From positions 4,588,001 to 4,652,000 of the forward strand of contig OZ244830.1 of the NCBI GenBank assembly GCA_965220425.1: a stretch of 64,000 nt of DNA. Reading direction: 5' to 3'. The position numbers were made by a program, and so were the translations under genes. Every line of letters starts with the position of its first letter. Positions within the stretch are counted from its first letter, which is position 1. Source of the stretch: Azophilus sp965220425. Lineage in GTDB: Bacteria; Pseudomonadota; Gammaproteobacteria; Pseudomonadales; Azotimanducaceae. Shown one piece after another: positions 28,045 through 35,453 of the stretch. The notes below the pieces were generated by a model, which was not told the DNA's origin, searched no databases, and saw nothing but the letters and a program-made list of their open reading frames with translations.

Positions 28045-28497
28045 TCAGCGCGACTTCGCCTGTTTCAGCGCTTCGCGCAACAGGTCGAGTTGTTCCGGCG
28101 TGACCCGCTGAAAGTCGGTAATGGGGCAGCGCGGCCCGAGTTGGCGGCTGCCCGGCCCGAACCCGAAGATCCCTCGTACGCTGTCGTGGCGGCAAACCGA
28201 CATGCCGCTTGTGGCCTCGTAGACAATGGTGTCGTTCTTCCGAATTCCCGGACAGCGGCGCGCAAGCTGCACCAGGTACCGCTCGGTGCGGCTGACCCTG
28301 AAGACGATGTGACGGTCGTCGAGAGCGGTCGCCGACCGGATGCGCCGCGCGGCCAGGCAACGCACGCTTTTCACATAGTCTTCGGCCTCCGGATCGGCGC
28401 TGAGAATCTCTTCCACATCCAACGGCTCTTCGTCGGAAAGACCGGCGAACGGAAGTGACGACAGCAGCAAAACCGGCAAAATCAGAAGACCGCGCAC
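28045..28497 (-). CDS. Small secreted protein, DUF6491-like
   Basis: 150 residues from GTG 28497. A short signal peptide (RGLLILPVLLLSSLPFAG) precedes a compact region with four cysteines (VRCLAARRI, LARRCPGI, SVCRHDSV, LGPRCPITDF). The spacing and the closing F-x-R-V-T-P-E-Q-L-D resemble DUF6491 proteins of gammaproteobacteria; that assignment is from memory of the pattern. Probably periplasmic. Function unknown. Its start faces the luciferase-like gene, and no strong ribosome site is seen. Confidence 0.65.
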   Translation of the reverse strand: MRGLLILPVLLLSSLPFAGLSDEEPLDVEEILSADPEAEDYVKSVRCLAARRIRSATALDDRHIVFRVSRTERYLVQLARRCPGIRKNDTIVYEATSGMSVCRHDSVRGIFGFGPGSRQLGPRCPITDFQRVTPEQLDLLREALKQAKSR

Positions 28498-28613
28498 GGC
28501 TCGAACCCATGAGTCTCGACAGTCTTCCTATGATGCGCCGCGGCGCCGAGGTTGCCAACCGCACGAGCTTGACCCTATTCTTCCGTGTCAATCGGCTATC
28601 CCGGGGAATCCGC

Positions 28614-29705
28614 ATGCACGTCGGCGCGAGCGTTGTTTTTCAGAATACCGGCAAATGGACGACCGACCTGGAAACCTACCGGAACGACCTGCGCCTGGCA
28701 GATCTCGCCGAACCCCTGGGTTTCGAATCGATCTGGACCGTCGAGCACCACTTCACGGACTACGCCATGTGCCCCGATCCACTCCAGTTCCTGTCCTATA
28801 TGGCCGGCCGCACGACATCGGCAAAACTCGGCTCCATGGTGGTGGTGCTGCCGTGGCACGACCCGTTACGGGTCGCCGAGCAGATATCCATGCTCGACAA
28901 CCTCTCCGGCGGCCGGCTGATCCTGGGCCTCGGACGCGGCGCCGGGCGGGTCGAGTTCGATGGTTTCCGGCTGAACATGGATGAATCGAGGCCCCGCTTC
29001 GTGGAATCCGCGGAATGTGTGCTTGACGGCCTGGAGCGGGGCTATTGCGAATACGAGGGCGCCTACGTCAAACAACCCCGGGCGGATATCCGGCCCGAGC
29101 CTTTCCTGTCATTCAAGGGCCGCACCTACGCCGCTGCCGTTTCACCCGAGTCTGTACCCATCATGGCGCGCCTGGGCCTCGGGCTGCTGATCATTCCGCA
29201 GAAACCGATCGAATCCGTGGAAGCTGAAATCGAGAACTACCGGAAGCTGTACCGTGACATAAACGCCGAGGACCCGCCCGCCCCGGTGCTGGCCGGCTGG
29301 GTCATGTGCGATCCGGACGACGGCCGCGCACGCAAGCAGGCGGAACGATACATCGGCGGCTACTGGCAGACCGTGCTCGATCACTACCGTTTCCATGAGG
29401 ATCACCTGAAGGGCCAGAAAGGGTACGAGTATTACGGAAAATTCGCCGAGAACATTCAGAAGGGGGGCGTGGACCGCGCAGTCGAGTTTTTCCTGAACCT
29501 GCAGGTCTGGGGCGACCCGAAACGCTGTGCCGAGACCATCCGGCGGAATTGCGACCGCCTGGGCGCGGAAGCCTTCATTGGCGTGTTCAGCTACGCCGGC
29601 ATGCCGCCGGCGGATGCGGAGCGCAACATGCGCACCTTCGCCGAGCGGGTCATGCCGATTCTCAAGGACCGGCCGGTCAACGGCAGGATCGACTGGGCCG
29701 CCTGA
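28614..29705 (+). CDS. LLM-class (luciferase-like) flavin/F420 oxidoreductase
   Basis: 363 residues from ATG 28614 with GGGGA upstream. TIM-barrel monooxygenase family features: LAEPLGFESIWTVEHHFTDYAMCPDPL, TTSAKLGSMVVVLPWHDPLRVAEQISMLDNLSGGRLILGLGRGAG, then substrate-side insertions and EAFIGVFSYAGMPPADAERNMRTFAERVMP at the end. Uses reduced FMN or F420 for oxidation. Substrate unknown. A second family member lies at 62350, sharing only fold motifs. The 3' end slightly overlaps a decayed SnoaL-like frame on the other strand. Confidence 0.85.
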   Translation: MHVGASVVFQNTGKWTTDLETYRNDLRLADLAEPLGFESIWTVEHHFTDYAMCPDPLQFLSYMAGRTTSAKLGSMVVVLPWHDPLRVAEQISMLDNLSGGRLILGLGRGAGRVEFDGFRLNMDESRPRFVESAECVLDGLERGYCEYEGAYVKQPRADIRPEPFLSFKGRTYAAAVSPESVPIMARLGLGLLIIPQKPIESVEAEIENYRKLYRDINAEDPPAPVLAGWVMCDPDDGRARKQAERYIGGYWQTVLDHYRFHEDHLKGQKGYEYYGKFAENIQKGGVDRAVEFFLNLQVWGDPKRCAETIRRNCDRLGAEAFIGVFSYAGMPPADAERNMRTFAERVMPILKDRPVNGRIDWAA

Positions 29706-29982
29706 ATACCCTGACTCCACGCCCCGCTTCTCCAGCCGGTGCCGGTAGACGCCCCGCAGGTGGATCGGCCAGCGCCGTTTTCGTGAGTGGCCGATCGCGC
29801 ATCTTCTCGATCCATTTCCGCAACCCGGCGCGGATGCCGTCCGCCCCGTCGTTGCGGGAGCGGCGGCCGAACCGGAGCGTGGCGTCTTCCCGGAACATCG
29901 CCGCAATCTCCCATGCGCTGCCTCGATCGACCACGATGCAGTACCGGGAGATCGGATTCTGAATCTGCCGGTAGTCGTTCAC
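29677..29982 (-). pseudogene. SnoaL-like remnant beside the IS insertion
   Basis: Starting at GTG 29982, the first about 65 codons read like a SnoaL/NTF2-like protein (YRQIQNPISRYCIVVDRGSAWEIAAMFREDATLRFG, IRAGLRKWIEKM). The rest (ALADPPAGRLPAPAGEAG) is low-complexity and does not give the usual second half (HHxTN...). Total length is about 100 residues against 130-150 normally. Probably truncated or frameshifted. The IS sits about 90 bases upstream and would cut off the native promoter. Confidence 0.45.
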
Positions 29983-30076
29983 GCAAATTCCGCGATGCCG
30001 CGTCTTGTCCAGGACGATACGCAACAGCGCCGCGCATTGCCGGTGGGGCGATCGATCCCGCGCTCGTTCACCACGG

Positions 30077-31884
30077 CTAATTTGTTCTCGCGCTGGAAGG
30101 CGCGAGTTTTGTGGGGTGGAGGGTGTTTTCCGTCATTCTCAGATAGTCGAAAACGAGGCGGGGCTTACGGTTGAGCCTGCGCACGGCGGCGGCGACGCAG
30201 TGGGATTTGGAGCGTATGACGCCGATGGCGAAGCGTCGCAGGCGGGTGGTGTTCTCGGGGCCGTGTCCGGTTCGGATGCGGCAGCGGTCCTCGTCCCAGC
30301 AGCAGTCGAGGATGTGATGGGTGGCCTCGACGGTCCAGTGGCCGCGGTTTAGCGCGAGCAGGCGCTCGGCGCTGGCGGTGTTGGGGGAATGGCTGGTGAT
30401 GCCGTAGGCGTATTCGACGGTTTGCTTGCCGGTGGTTTTGGCGGTGACGGTGCGTTCGACGAGGAAGGCTTGGCCGACCTGGGGGAAGGCGAGGTAATCG
30501 TTGAGTGTCGCGGTGGTCCAGATGGCGCGGCTTTCGATGCGCCCGTGGCGAAGCTGGGTTTGTTCCTGGAAGTCGGGTTTGCCGCGTTTTCGGAAGTGCA
30601 CCTCGAGGTCGGCCAAAAGGTTGGGTCGATTGCCCTTGACGGCGAACAGGTAGTGCGCGCCGCGGCCGATGAGGAAGTCGGCGAGCTCGGTCTGGGTGAG
30701 CAGGGCATCGGCGGTGAAGGTTTTGCCGGCGAGGTCGAGTTCGAGGGCCTCGAGCATGGGGATGACGGTGCCGATCTCGTTGGTGCGCTTGGACTCCTCG
30801 CCGGCGCCGACGGGCAGGCGGCCTACTTTTTTTGGGTGTGGGTGGTCTGGGAGCGGTGGCCGACGGCGCTCAGGATGTGGGTTTGGCAGGGGCCGTCCTG
30901 ATCCTCGTGGATGGCGTTGCACAAGGTCTTGCCGTCGATGGCCAGGACCTCGTCGTCGGCGCCGTGGGCATCGTTCCAGCGCTGCAGGGCGCGGTCGAGT
31001 TGGGCGGGGTCGACGCGCACGAGCACGTTGCGGATGATGGACTCGCTGGGCACGGCGTAGAGCCCGTCGTAGCGTCGGCAGCGGAAGCGCTCGCGGGCGC
31101 GCTGGGTCAGGTCGTCGGCCCACTCGGCCATGGCCTTGTAGCCGCGCATGCCGCACAGGGTGGCGGCGGTGGCGATGGCGAGCACGGTGGGCAGGGGATG
31201 GCGCCGCCCCTGGCGGCGGCGGGGGTCGTCGATGTCGGCGAAGAACAGCGGCAGGGCGCGCATGGTGTCGGCGGGGAGCATGATTCTCGGTCCTCCGTGG
31301 CGGTCGATGGGGTCGAGCGCGGGCTGGGACAACCGCGCTCGGGCGTTCCGGCTCAGGGGGCGCGCGAAGACCAGCTTCGGGGTCGTGGGGGTGGCGCTGT
31401 AGCCGCCGTGGACGCGGCGGTAACCGCGCGTGTGCCCGAGGCACAACCAGTTCGATGCGCGGTAGATCGTGCCTCGGAAGCGCGACGGATCCACGAACGT
31501 CTCCAGCAGCAGCAGCGGATGGCCGAAGCGTTTCGGCCAGTCCGAGACCAGGCGCCGTTCGCACAGCGACAGCAGCCGCGAGGCCAGGTTGGGCCGATGC
31601 CAGCCGGGCAGGATCAGAAAGCGGCTGTTATCGGTGACCAGATGCAACCGGTCGTACTGCACCCGGAAGTCCCAGCCGATCCAGGCGTCCCGCGCCCGGC
31701 ATTTCAACGCCGGCGCGGAAAAGCCGATCAGCGCCACCCACTCGCGCCGCCAGCGCGCCGCGTACCACAGCGTCTCGCCGATCTTGGGCAAGGCGCCCAG
31801 ATAATGATGCGCTTGCATCAGGCGCTGATAACGCCCCTCGTCGGCAGCCGCGACCGGCTCGACGACCACCTCGCGCAAGTCCAT
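30077..31884 (-). CDS. ISAs1-family transposase made by -1 frameshifting, with DUF4338 (DruA-like) N-terminus
   Basis: The upstream frame runs 31884-30823 (353 codons) and the downstream frame continues to 30077, giving about 602 residues after a -1 shift. The N-terminal 190 residues are the C-terminal half of DUF4338/DruA: HHYLG, IGW near 70, NSRFLILP, LASRLLSL, LLLETFVDPSRFRGTIYRASNW. Next are the ISAs1-associated segment (FFADIDDPRRRQGRRHPLPTVLAI) and a DDE core: AIDGKT, TADALLTQ, and HWTVEATHH as the likely acidic residues. The zero frame ends at TAG right after the slippery A AAA AAG. DruA-like modules are known from Druantia defence and from transposons; here it is part of a transposase. 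Confidence 0.8.
30826..30832 (-). promoter_or_regulatory. -1 ribosomal frameshift site
   Basis: On the minus strand, CAA AAA AAG TAG contains the classic slippery heptamer A AAA AAG with the zero-frame stop immediately after. A -1 slip enters the frame of the DDE C-terminal half (K-K-V-G-R). A single-base deletion pseudogene would look similar, but the placement matches programmed frameshifting in other IS families. Confidence 0.65.
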
Positions 31885-32075
31885 ACGGCCCCGGAGTGTC
31901 GAATGAAAACGCGCCCTTTTTACCCCATCCGGGCCGCCAAGTCCAGTATTGGGCCTAACCTGTTGTTCCGGCGGAAATTCTTAGAGAGGGTGAATTCGCC
32001 CTGGCTCGTTCACCGGTTCAACTCCCGAGCGATACCCGGTATGCTCCGCTTGGCCATGCCCTTCATCCGCAAGTC

Positions 32076-32264
32076 ATGCGCTATCTCGTACAGTTTCTGA
32101 TCCCGGCCCTGATCTTTCTCGGCGTGCTCTACATCGTCACCAAGAAGAAGCGTGCCCAGGCGGAAGGCGACGACTCGAAAAACACCTTCCTGCTCATCCT
32201 GGTCATCGGCGCCGCCGTCGCCGTCGCCGCCCTGTTCGCCACCCCCGCTTACTGGGACGGATAA
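32076..32264 (+). CDS. Small membrane protein, function unknown
   Basis: 62 residues from ATG 32076. Two hydrophobic segments (about 5-21, LVQFLIPALIFLGVLYI, and about 38-56, FLLILVIGAAVAVAALF) flank a charged loop KKKRAQAEGDDSKN. Looks like a genuine small inner-membrane protein; no family recognised. It lies just outside the IS target duplication, and its upstream region was probably cut by the IS. Confidence 0.55.
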   Translation: MRYLVQFLIPALIFLGVLYIVTKKKRAQAEGDDSKNTFLLILVIGAAVAVAALFATPAYWDG

Positions 32265-32379
32265 CCCGCCACACTTCTGTATTTCCCGGACATTCCGGCG
32301 CCCTTTGTCCACGCAACCGCAGCAACGCAGACGACCGACGGGCCGTGCACGCGCCAGCGGCAACGCCCGGCCCGCTGCA

Positions 32380-32575
32380 CTAGTGGTCGAACCATCTAGA
32401 AATGAGTGGTCAGCGCGTCCACAAGCGTCCAGATGCGCGGCGTCGGCTCGCGGACGTATCCGGCATACGTCAAGAGCCGACAACGGAGCCCTCAGCCCGG
32501 GAGCGCGAGGGGGTACCCCTCGCACACAGACAGATGGGCGCTTGTGGGCGCGCCCTGCGGGTGGCCGAAGGAAAG
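32380..32575 (+). mobile_element. MITE copy 1 (right end missing)
   Basis: Starts with CTAGTGGTCGAACCATCTAG and continues as the same sequence as the complete element at 44607-44959 read on its minus strand, through the cacaagcgtcc, gacgtatcc and gagccctcag blocks to about CGCCCTGCGGGTG. The right inverted repeat is absent; it ends about 30 bases before the HAD gene stop. A 66-codon open frame inside it (MSGQRVHKRPDAR...) comes from the repeat and is not a gene. Confidence 0.65.
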
Positions 32576-32604
32576 ATCCGGATTCTGCCCGAGTCCACCT
32601 GAGT

Positions 32605-33438
32605 TCACCGCGACCGCCACCTGGCCATGGCCGCCCGCCCCTTTTCGGTCGCCTCGGCGAACAGGCGTTGCGCCGTGCCCCGCAGGTCCGCGACACGACC
32701 CCGCCGGCGATCCGGCTCCTGCACCTCTCCGAGGGGCGGCACGAAATCCAGGTGCGGCCAACCCCGCTGCCCGGCCACCGTCGCCAACCTGGACTTGGGG
32801 TTCACGACAACCGGCCGGCCCACCGCCTGCAGCAGGGGTACGTCTTCAATGCCGTCGGTATAGAACCAGGCGTTGCGCAGTTGCAGCGATCTCTGCGCAC
32901 AGAAAAGCTCCGCCGCATCCCGTTTGCTCTCACCGTAACAGGGTTCGAAAACGCCGGTTATGCGCCCGTCCACGGTTTCCAGTTCGGTACAACACAGGTA
33001 CTCCATCCCCAGTTCGCGCGCGAAAGGCGCCGCCTGTGCCCGGGTAGCGGACGTAATGAGGATCACGGTATGCCCGAGGGCTCGATGCGCGGCGATCAGT
33101 TCACGGCCCTCATCGTAGATGTTGCCCGCCAAGCCATTGTGAAACGCCCGTTCTCCCAAGCGCAGGAACTCCGGCTCCGGTACGCCGGCCAGGTCACTGA
33201 GCGTCACCCGCATCAGGTCGAGATAGTGGGCAAGGCCCAGGCTGTAGTCGAAGAACACCCGCAGTTGCAGCGCGATGCGCCAGCGGGGCGCCGTGGCGCA
33301 CTTGAATCCCTCCCAGCCGAGCGCCGCCACCGAATAACCGGCAATCAGCGTGCGGTCCAGGTCGAAAAAAGCCGTCGCGCGAGGGTTGCCACCCAAGGAT
33401 TTCAGGTCGTTCAGGTAGCTGGCGAATGAAAGTTTCAA
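32605..33438 (-). CDS. HAD-IB family phosphatase
   Basis: 277 residues from a TTG at 33438; no better start is in frame. HAD motifs: FFDLDRTLIAG (nucleophile D26, acid D28), LITSATRAQAAPFA (motif II Ser/Thr), KRDAAELF (motif III Lys), YTDGIEDVPLLQAVGRPVVVNP (motif IV). Resembles SerB-like and phosphatidylglycerophosphatase-C-like enzymes; the long C1-type helical cap (about 45-115) and the basic tail are typical. Exact substrate unknown. Confidence 0.8.
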   Translation of the reverse strand: MKLSFASYLNDLKSLGGNPRATAFFDLDRTLIAGYSVAALGWEGFKCATAPRWRIALQLRVFFDYSLGLAHYLDLMRVTLSDLAGVPEPEFLRLGERAFHNGLAGNIYDEGRELIAAHRALGHTVILITSATRAQAAPFARELGMEYLCCTELETVDGRITGVFEPCYGESKRDAAELFCAQRSLQLRNAWFYTDGIEDVPLLQAVGRPVVVNPKSRLATVAGQRGWPHLDFVPPLGEVQEPDRRRGRVADLRGTAQRLFAEATEKGRAAMARWRSR

Positions 33439-33542
33439 CGTCGATACCGGCCCTCGTCCCAGCCCCGTCCCGTCACCGGCCGGACCGCGGGCAGCTTACC
33501 AAAACGGGGGGGAGCTTCGCATTGCGGCTTCGAATCCGTCGG

Positions 33543-34328
33543 CTACGGCGATCGGCCAACCGGGACGCTCAGCCGCAGTGCGCCGCCGCCCGCAATCGGG
33601 TGGAAGGCGATCTGCGCACCCGGCAGCGCCTTTTCGATGAAGGCGCCTTGCGCAAAGGCGGCCATGAAGTGCCCCACGGCATAGCCCGCCAGCACATCCG
33701 CCGCGTAATGCTTGCGGGCTTCGACGCGTGCCCAACCCGTGCCGATCGCCAATCCCTCGAGCCCGAACGCGAAGGCCGTTCGCGCCGACGGGGGCATGTC
33801 GATGCAGGCGAGATTGTGCAACGCCAGAGTCGTCGCGGCGCTTGCCGTAGCGGTGTGTCCGGAGGGAAAGCCGAGGCGATCGGAACGGTCCGGGCGCCGG
33901 CGCCCGGTAACCTCTTTCAAACCTTCCACCACGGCGCCCTGGGCATAGAGCGCGACGATGCCCACGCCGATACCGGACAGCTTTTCCCCGGCCGTGCCGC
34001 TCGGCGCCGCCAGCGCGGAAAGCAGATAGCCCGCCACCGCGGCGTCGCGCAACGTATCGCTGGCTTTACCGGCCCCCGAACCGAACAGCGGCGCCTGGTC
34101 GGCAATCCAGTCGGAGACCTCTTTGTCGAGGCCGGTAACGGACAATAGGGCGGCCCCTGCCAGCGGCGCCCAGGTGCGCGGGTTCTTCGCCGCCTCGCCC
34201 GCGGCGGTACGCAACTCGCGGGCATCGGGCCAATGGCCGCCCCGGGAGCCCTGCTGCACAATACCGGCACAACCGGCCAGCAAGGCCAATAGCGATGTCA
34301 ACAGGACGGGCCGCATGCCGCGGCGCAT
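33543..34328 (-). CDS. PAP2-superfamily phosphatase lipoprotein
   Basis: 261 residues from ATG 34328 (a second ATG four codons in). The N-terminus is a lipoprotein signal with lipobox LAGC (Cys about 20). Catalytic PAP2 motifs are present: KEVTGRRRPD, FPSGHT, and GWARVEARKHYAADVLAG, in which the usual SR is VEAR. These enzymes dephosphorylate lipid phosphates or phosphoesters, here in the periplasm. Follows the HAD phosphatase on the same strand with a 104-base gap. Confidence 0.82.
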   Translation of the reverse strand: MRRGMRPVLLTSLLALLAGCAGIVQQGSRGGHWPDARELRTAAGEAAKNPRTWAPLAGAALLSVTGLDKEVSDWIADQAPLFGSGAGKASDTLRDAAVAGYLLSALAAPSGTAGEKLSGIGVGIVALYAQGAVVEGLKEVTGRRRPDRSDRLGFPSGHTATASAATTLALHNLACIDMPPSARTAFAFGLEGLAIGTGWARVEARKHYAADVLAGYAVGHFMAAFAQGAFIEKALPGAQIAFHPIAGGGALRLSVPVGRSP

Positions 34329-34532
34329 TCTACCGTTCGCCGGGATGCAAAGCCCGGCTCCGGCCGATGAACCCGGCCAGCACCAAACCCCGGCTGCCCT
34401 CCGACGGACCCGCCCAACAGAACGCTGGAGCGGCGCAAGCGGCCGGATGACTGCGTTTCGGCAGCGCGTCTCCTTGCCTCGAGGCCGGGAATGCGACTTG
34501 CGGCGCCGGAATGGAACCGGCCGGGGGTCAGC

Positions 34533-35453
34533 TCAGGAAGCCGGCTCGCTGTCCGCCGCCTCGGCGACCGTCTCCGGCGCCTCTTGCTCCGGCAGCAGGT
34601 CGTCTGCCTCGATCAGCATCTGCTCTGCAATGTAGGTGGCGATCTCGAAACGGCCCTCGACCCTCGACGAGGCAACGCTGTAGTCGTCCTCCTCTTGCTC
34701 GAAATAGAAGTCGAGGCGGTATTCGCCGCCATCGTCGCGAACCGCGAAGGATCCCCTGGGCTCGCCTTCGTTCCCGGCAATGCCGAGGACGCTCAGGTCC
34801 TGGAACCGGCCAACGAGCTTGTCGGCCGCTTGCCGGTCCGCGGCAGCGCCGTCCACCAGCCAATCGCCTTCGTCACCGCGTTCCAGGGACCAGCCTTGCC
34901 GGCGGCTGACGCCGGCCACCACGCCCTCGGCACGCAACAGTTGCTTGTCCAGCCACTGGCTCGCATCCGCCGGCGCCTCATAGTTGGAAAAGTCGATGCT
35001 GTAGACCTCATCGGCCCCTGCCGAGCGCGCATGCACGCGGCGGTAACCCGGCGACGAACCCAAGAAGAGCGTCGTCGTCCCGCCTTCCCCGCTCTCGATG
35101 ATCAGCCGCCGTTGAAAGCTGTCTTCGGTGACCTCGAAGCGCTCGGCGGTCGCCGCGCTGGTCGCCACGGGCCAGGCCGCCGATACCCCGGCCAGCTTCT
35201 CCAGTACCTCCCCCACCTTGCCGTCGTCCGCGGGCAGCCCGCCATCGAGTTGCCAGCCATCTTCGCCGCGGGTCAGCGCGACCTCTGCATCGTCCGTGGC
35301 GATGTTGAAACTCGTGGCGGCGGCGGGTTCGAACGGCAGCAGACGTTCCACGGCCTGACCGGCTCCCGTGCCGCTCGCGCCGATCAGCAGGGCGGCGACT
35401 ATCAGCGCCTGTACCGCCAGCAGGCCGCCCAGCAATCCAATTCTCGTATTCAC
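34533..35453 (-). CDS. DUF4340 protein of the Gld-type ABC operon
   Basis: 306 residues from GTG 35453, overlapping the upstream permease gene by GTGA. N-terminal membrane anchor (IGLLGGLLAVQALIVAALLIG), then a periplasmic DUF4340 region (ATDDAEVALTRGEDGWQLDG, GYRRVHARSAGADEVYSIDFSNYEAPADASQWLDKQLL). DUF4340 proteins habitually follow GldF/GldG-like ABC exporters, and the three-gene set is complete here. The role is probably in the exporter's periplasmic part; the cargo is not known. Confidence 0.8.
   Translation of the reverse strand: MNTRIGLLGGLLAVQALIVAALLIGASGTGAGQAVERLLPFEPAAATSFNIATDDAEVALTRGEDGWQLDGGLPADDGKVGEVLEKLAGVSAAWPVATSAATAERFEVTEDSFQRRLIIESGEGGTTTLFLGSSPGYRRVHARSAGADEVYSIDFSNYEAPADASQWLDKQLLRAEGVVAGVSRRQGWSLERGDEGDWLVDGAAADRQAADKLVGRFQDLSVLGIAGNEGEPRGSFAVRDDGGEYRLDFYFEQEEDDYSVASSRVEGRFEIATYIAEQMLIEADDLLPEQEAPETVAEAADSEPAS

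Larger units (their letters stand above)
30072..32003 (-). mobile_element. Complete ISAs1-like insertion sequence with DruA-like N-terminal segment
   Basis: The ends are imperfect inverted repeats: CACGGCTAATTTGTTCTC at 30072 and, on the other strand at 32003, CAGGGCGAATTCACCCTC (12 of 18 identical). They are bounded by a perfect 10-base direct repeat, GCTCGTTCAC, at 30062-30071 and 32004-32013, the likely target duplication. The 1,932-base element carries one transposase in two overlapping frames. Intact ends and duplication suggest a fairly recent insertion. Confidence 0.8.

Noticed and set aside
27998..28615. 205-codon alternative frame over the DUF6491-like gene
   Set aside because: The 150-residue frame has a signal peptide and conserved cysteine pattern; this one is Arg-rich and featureless.
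32402..32602. 66-codon frame (MSGQRVHKRPDAR...)
   Set aside because: Entirely within the MITE; the same peptide appears in the other copies and reflects the repeat, not a gene.
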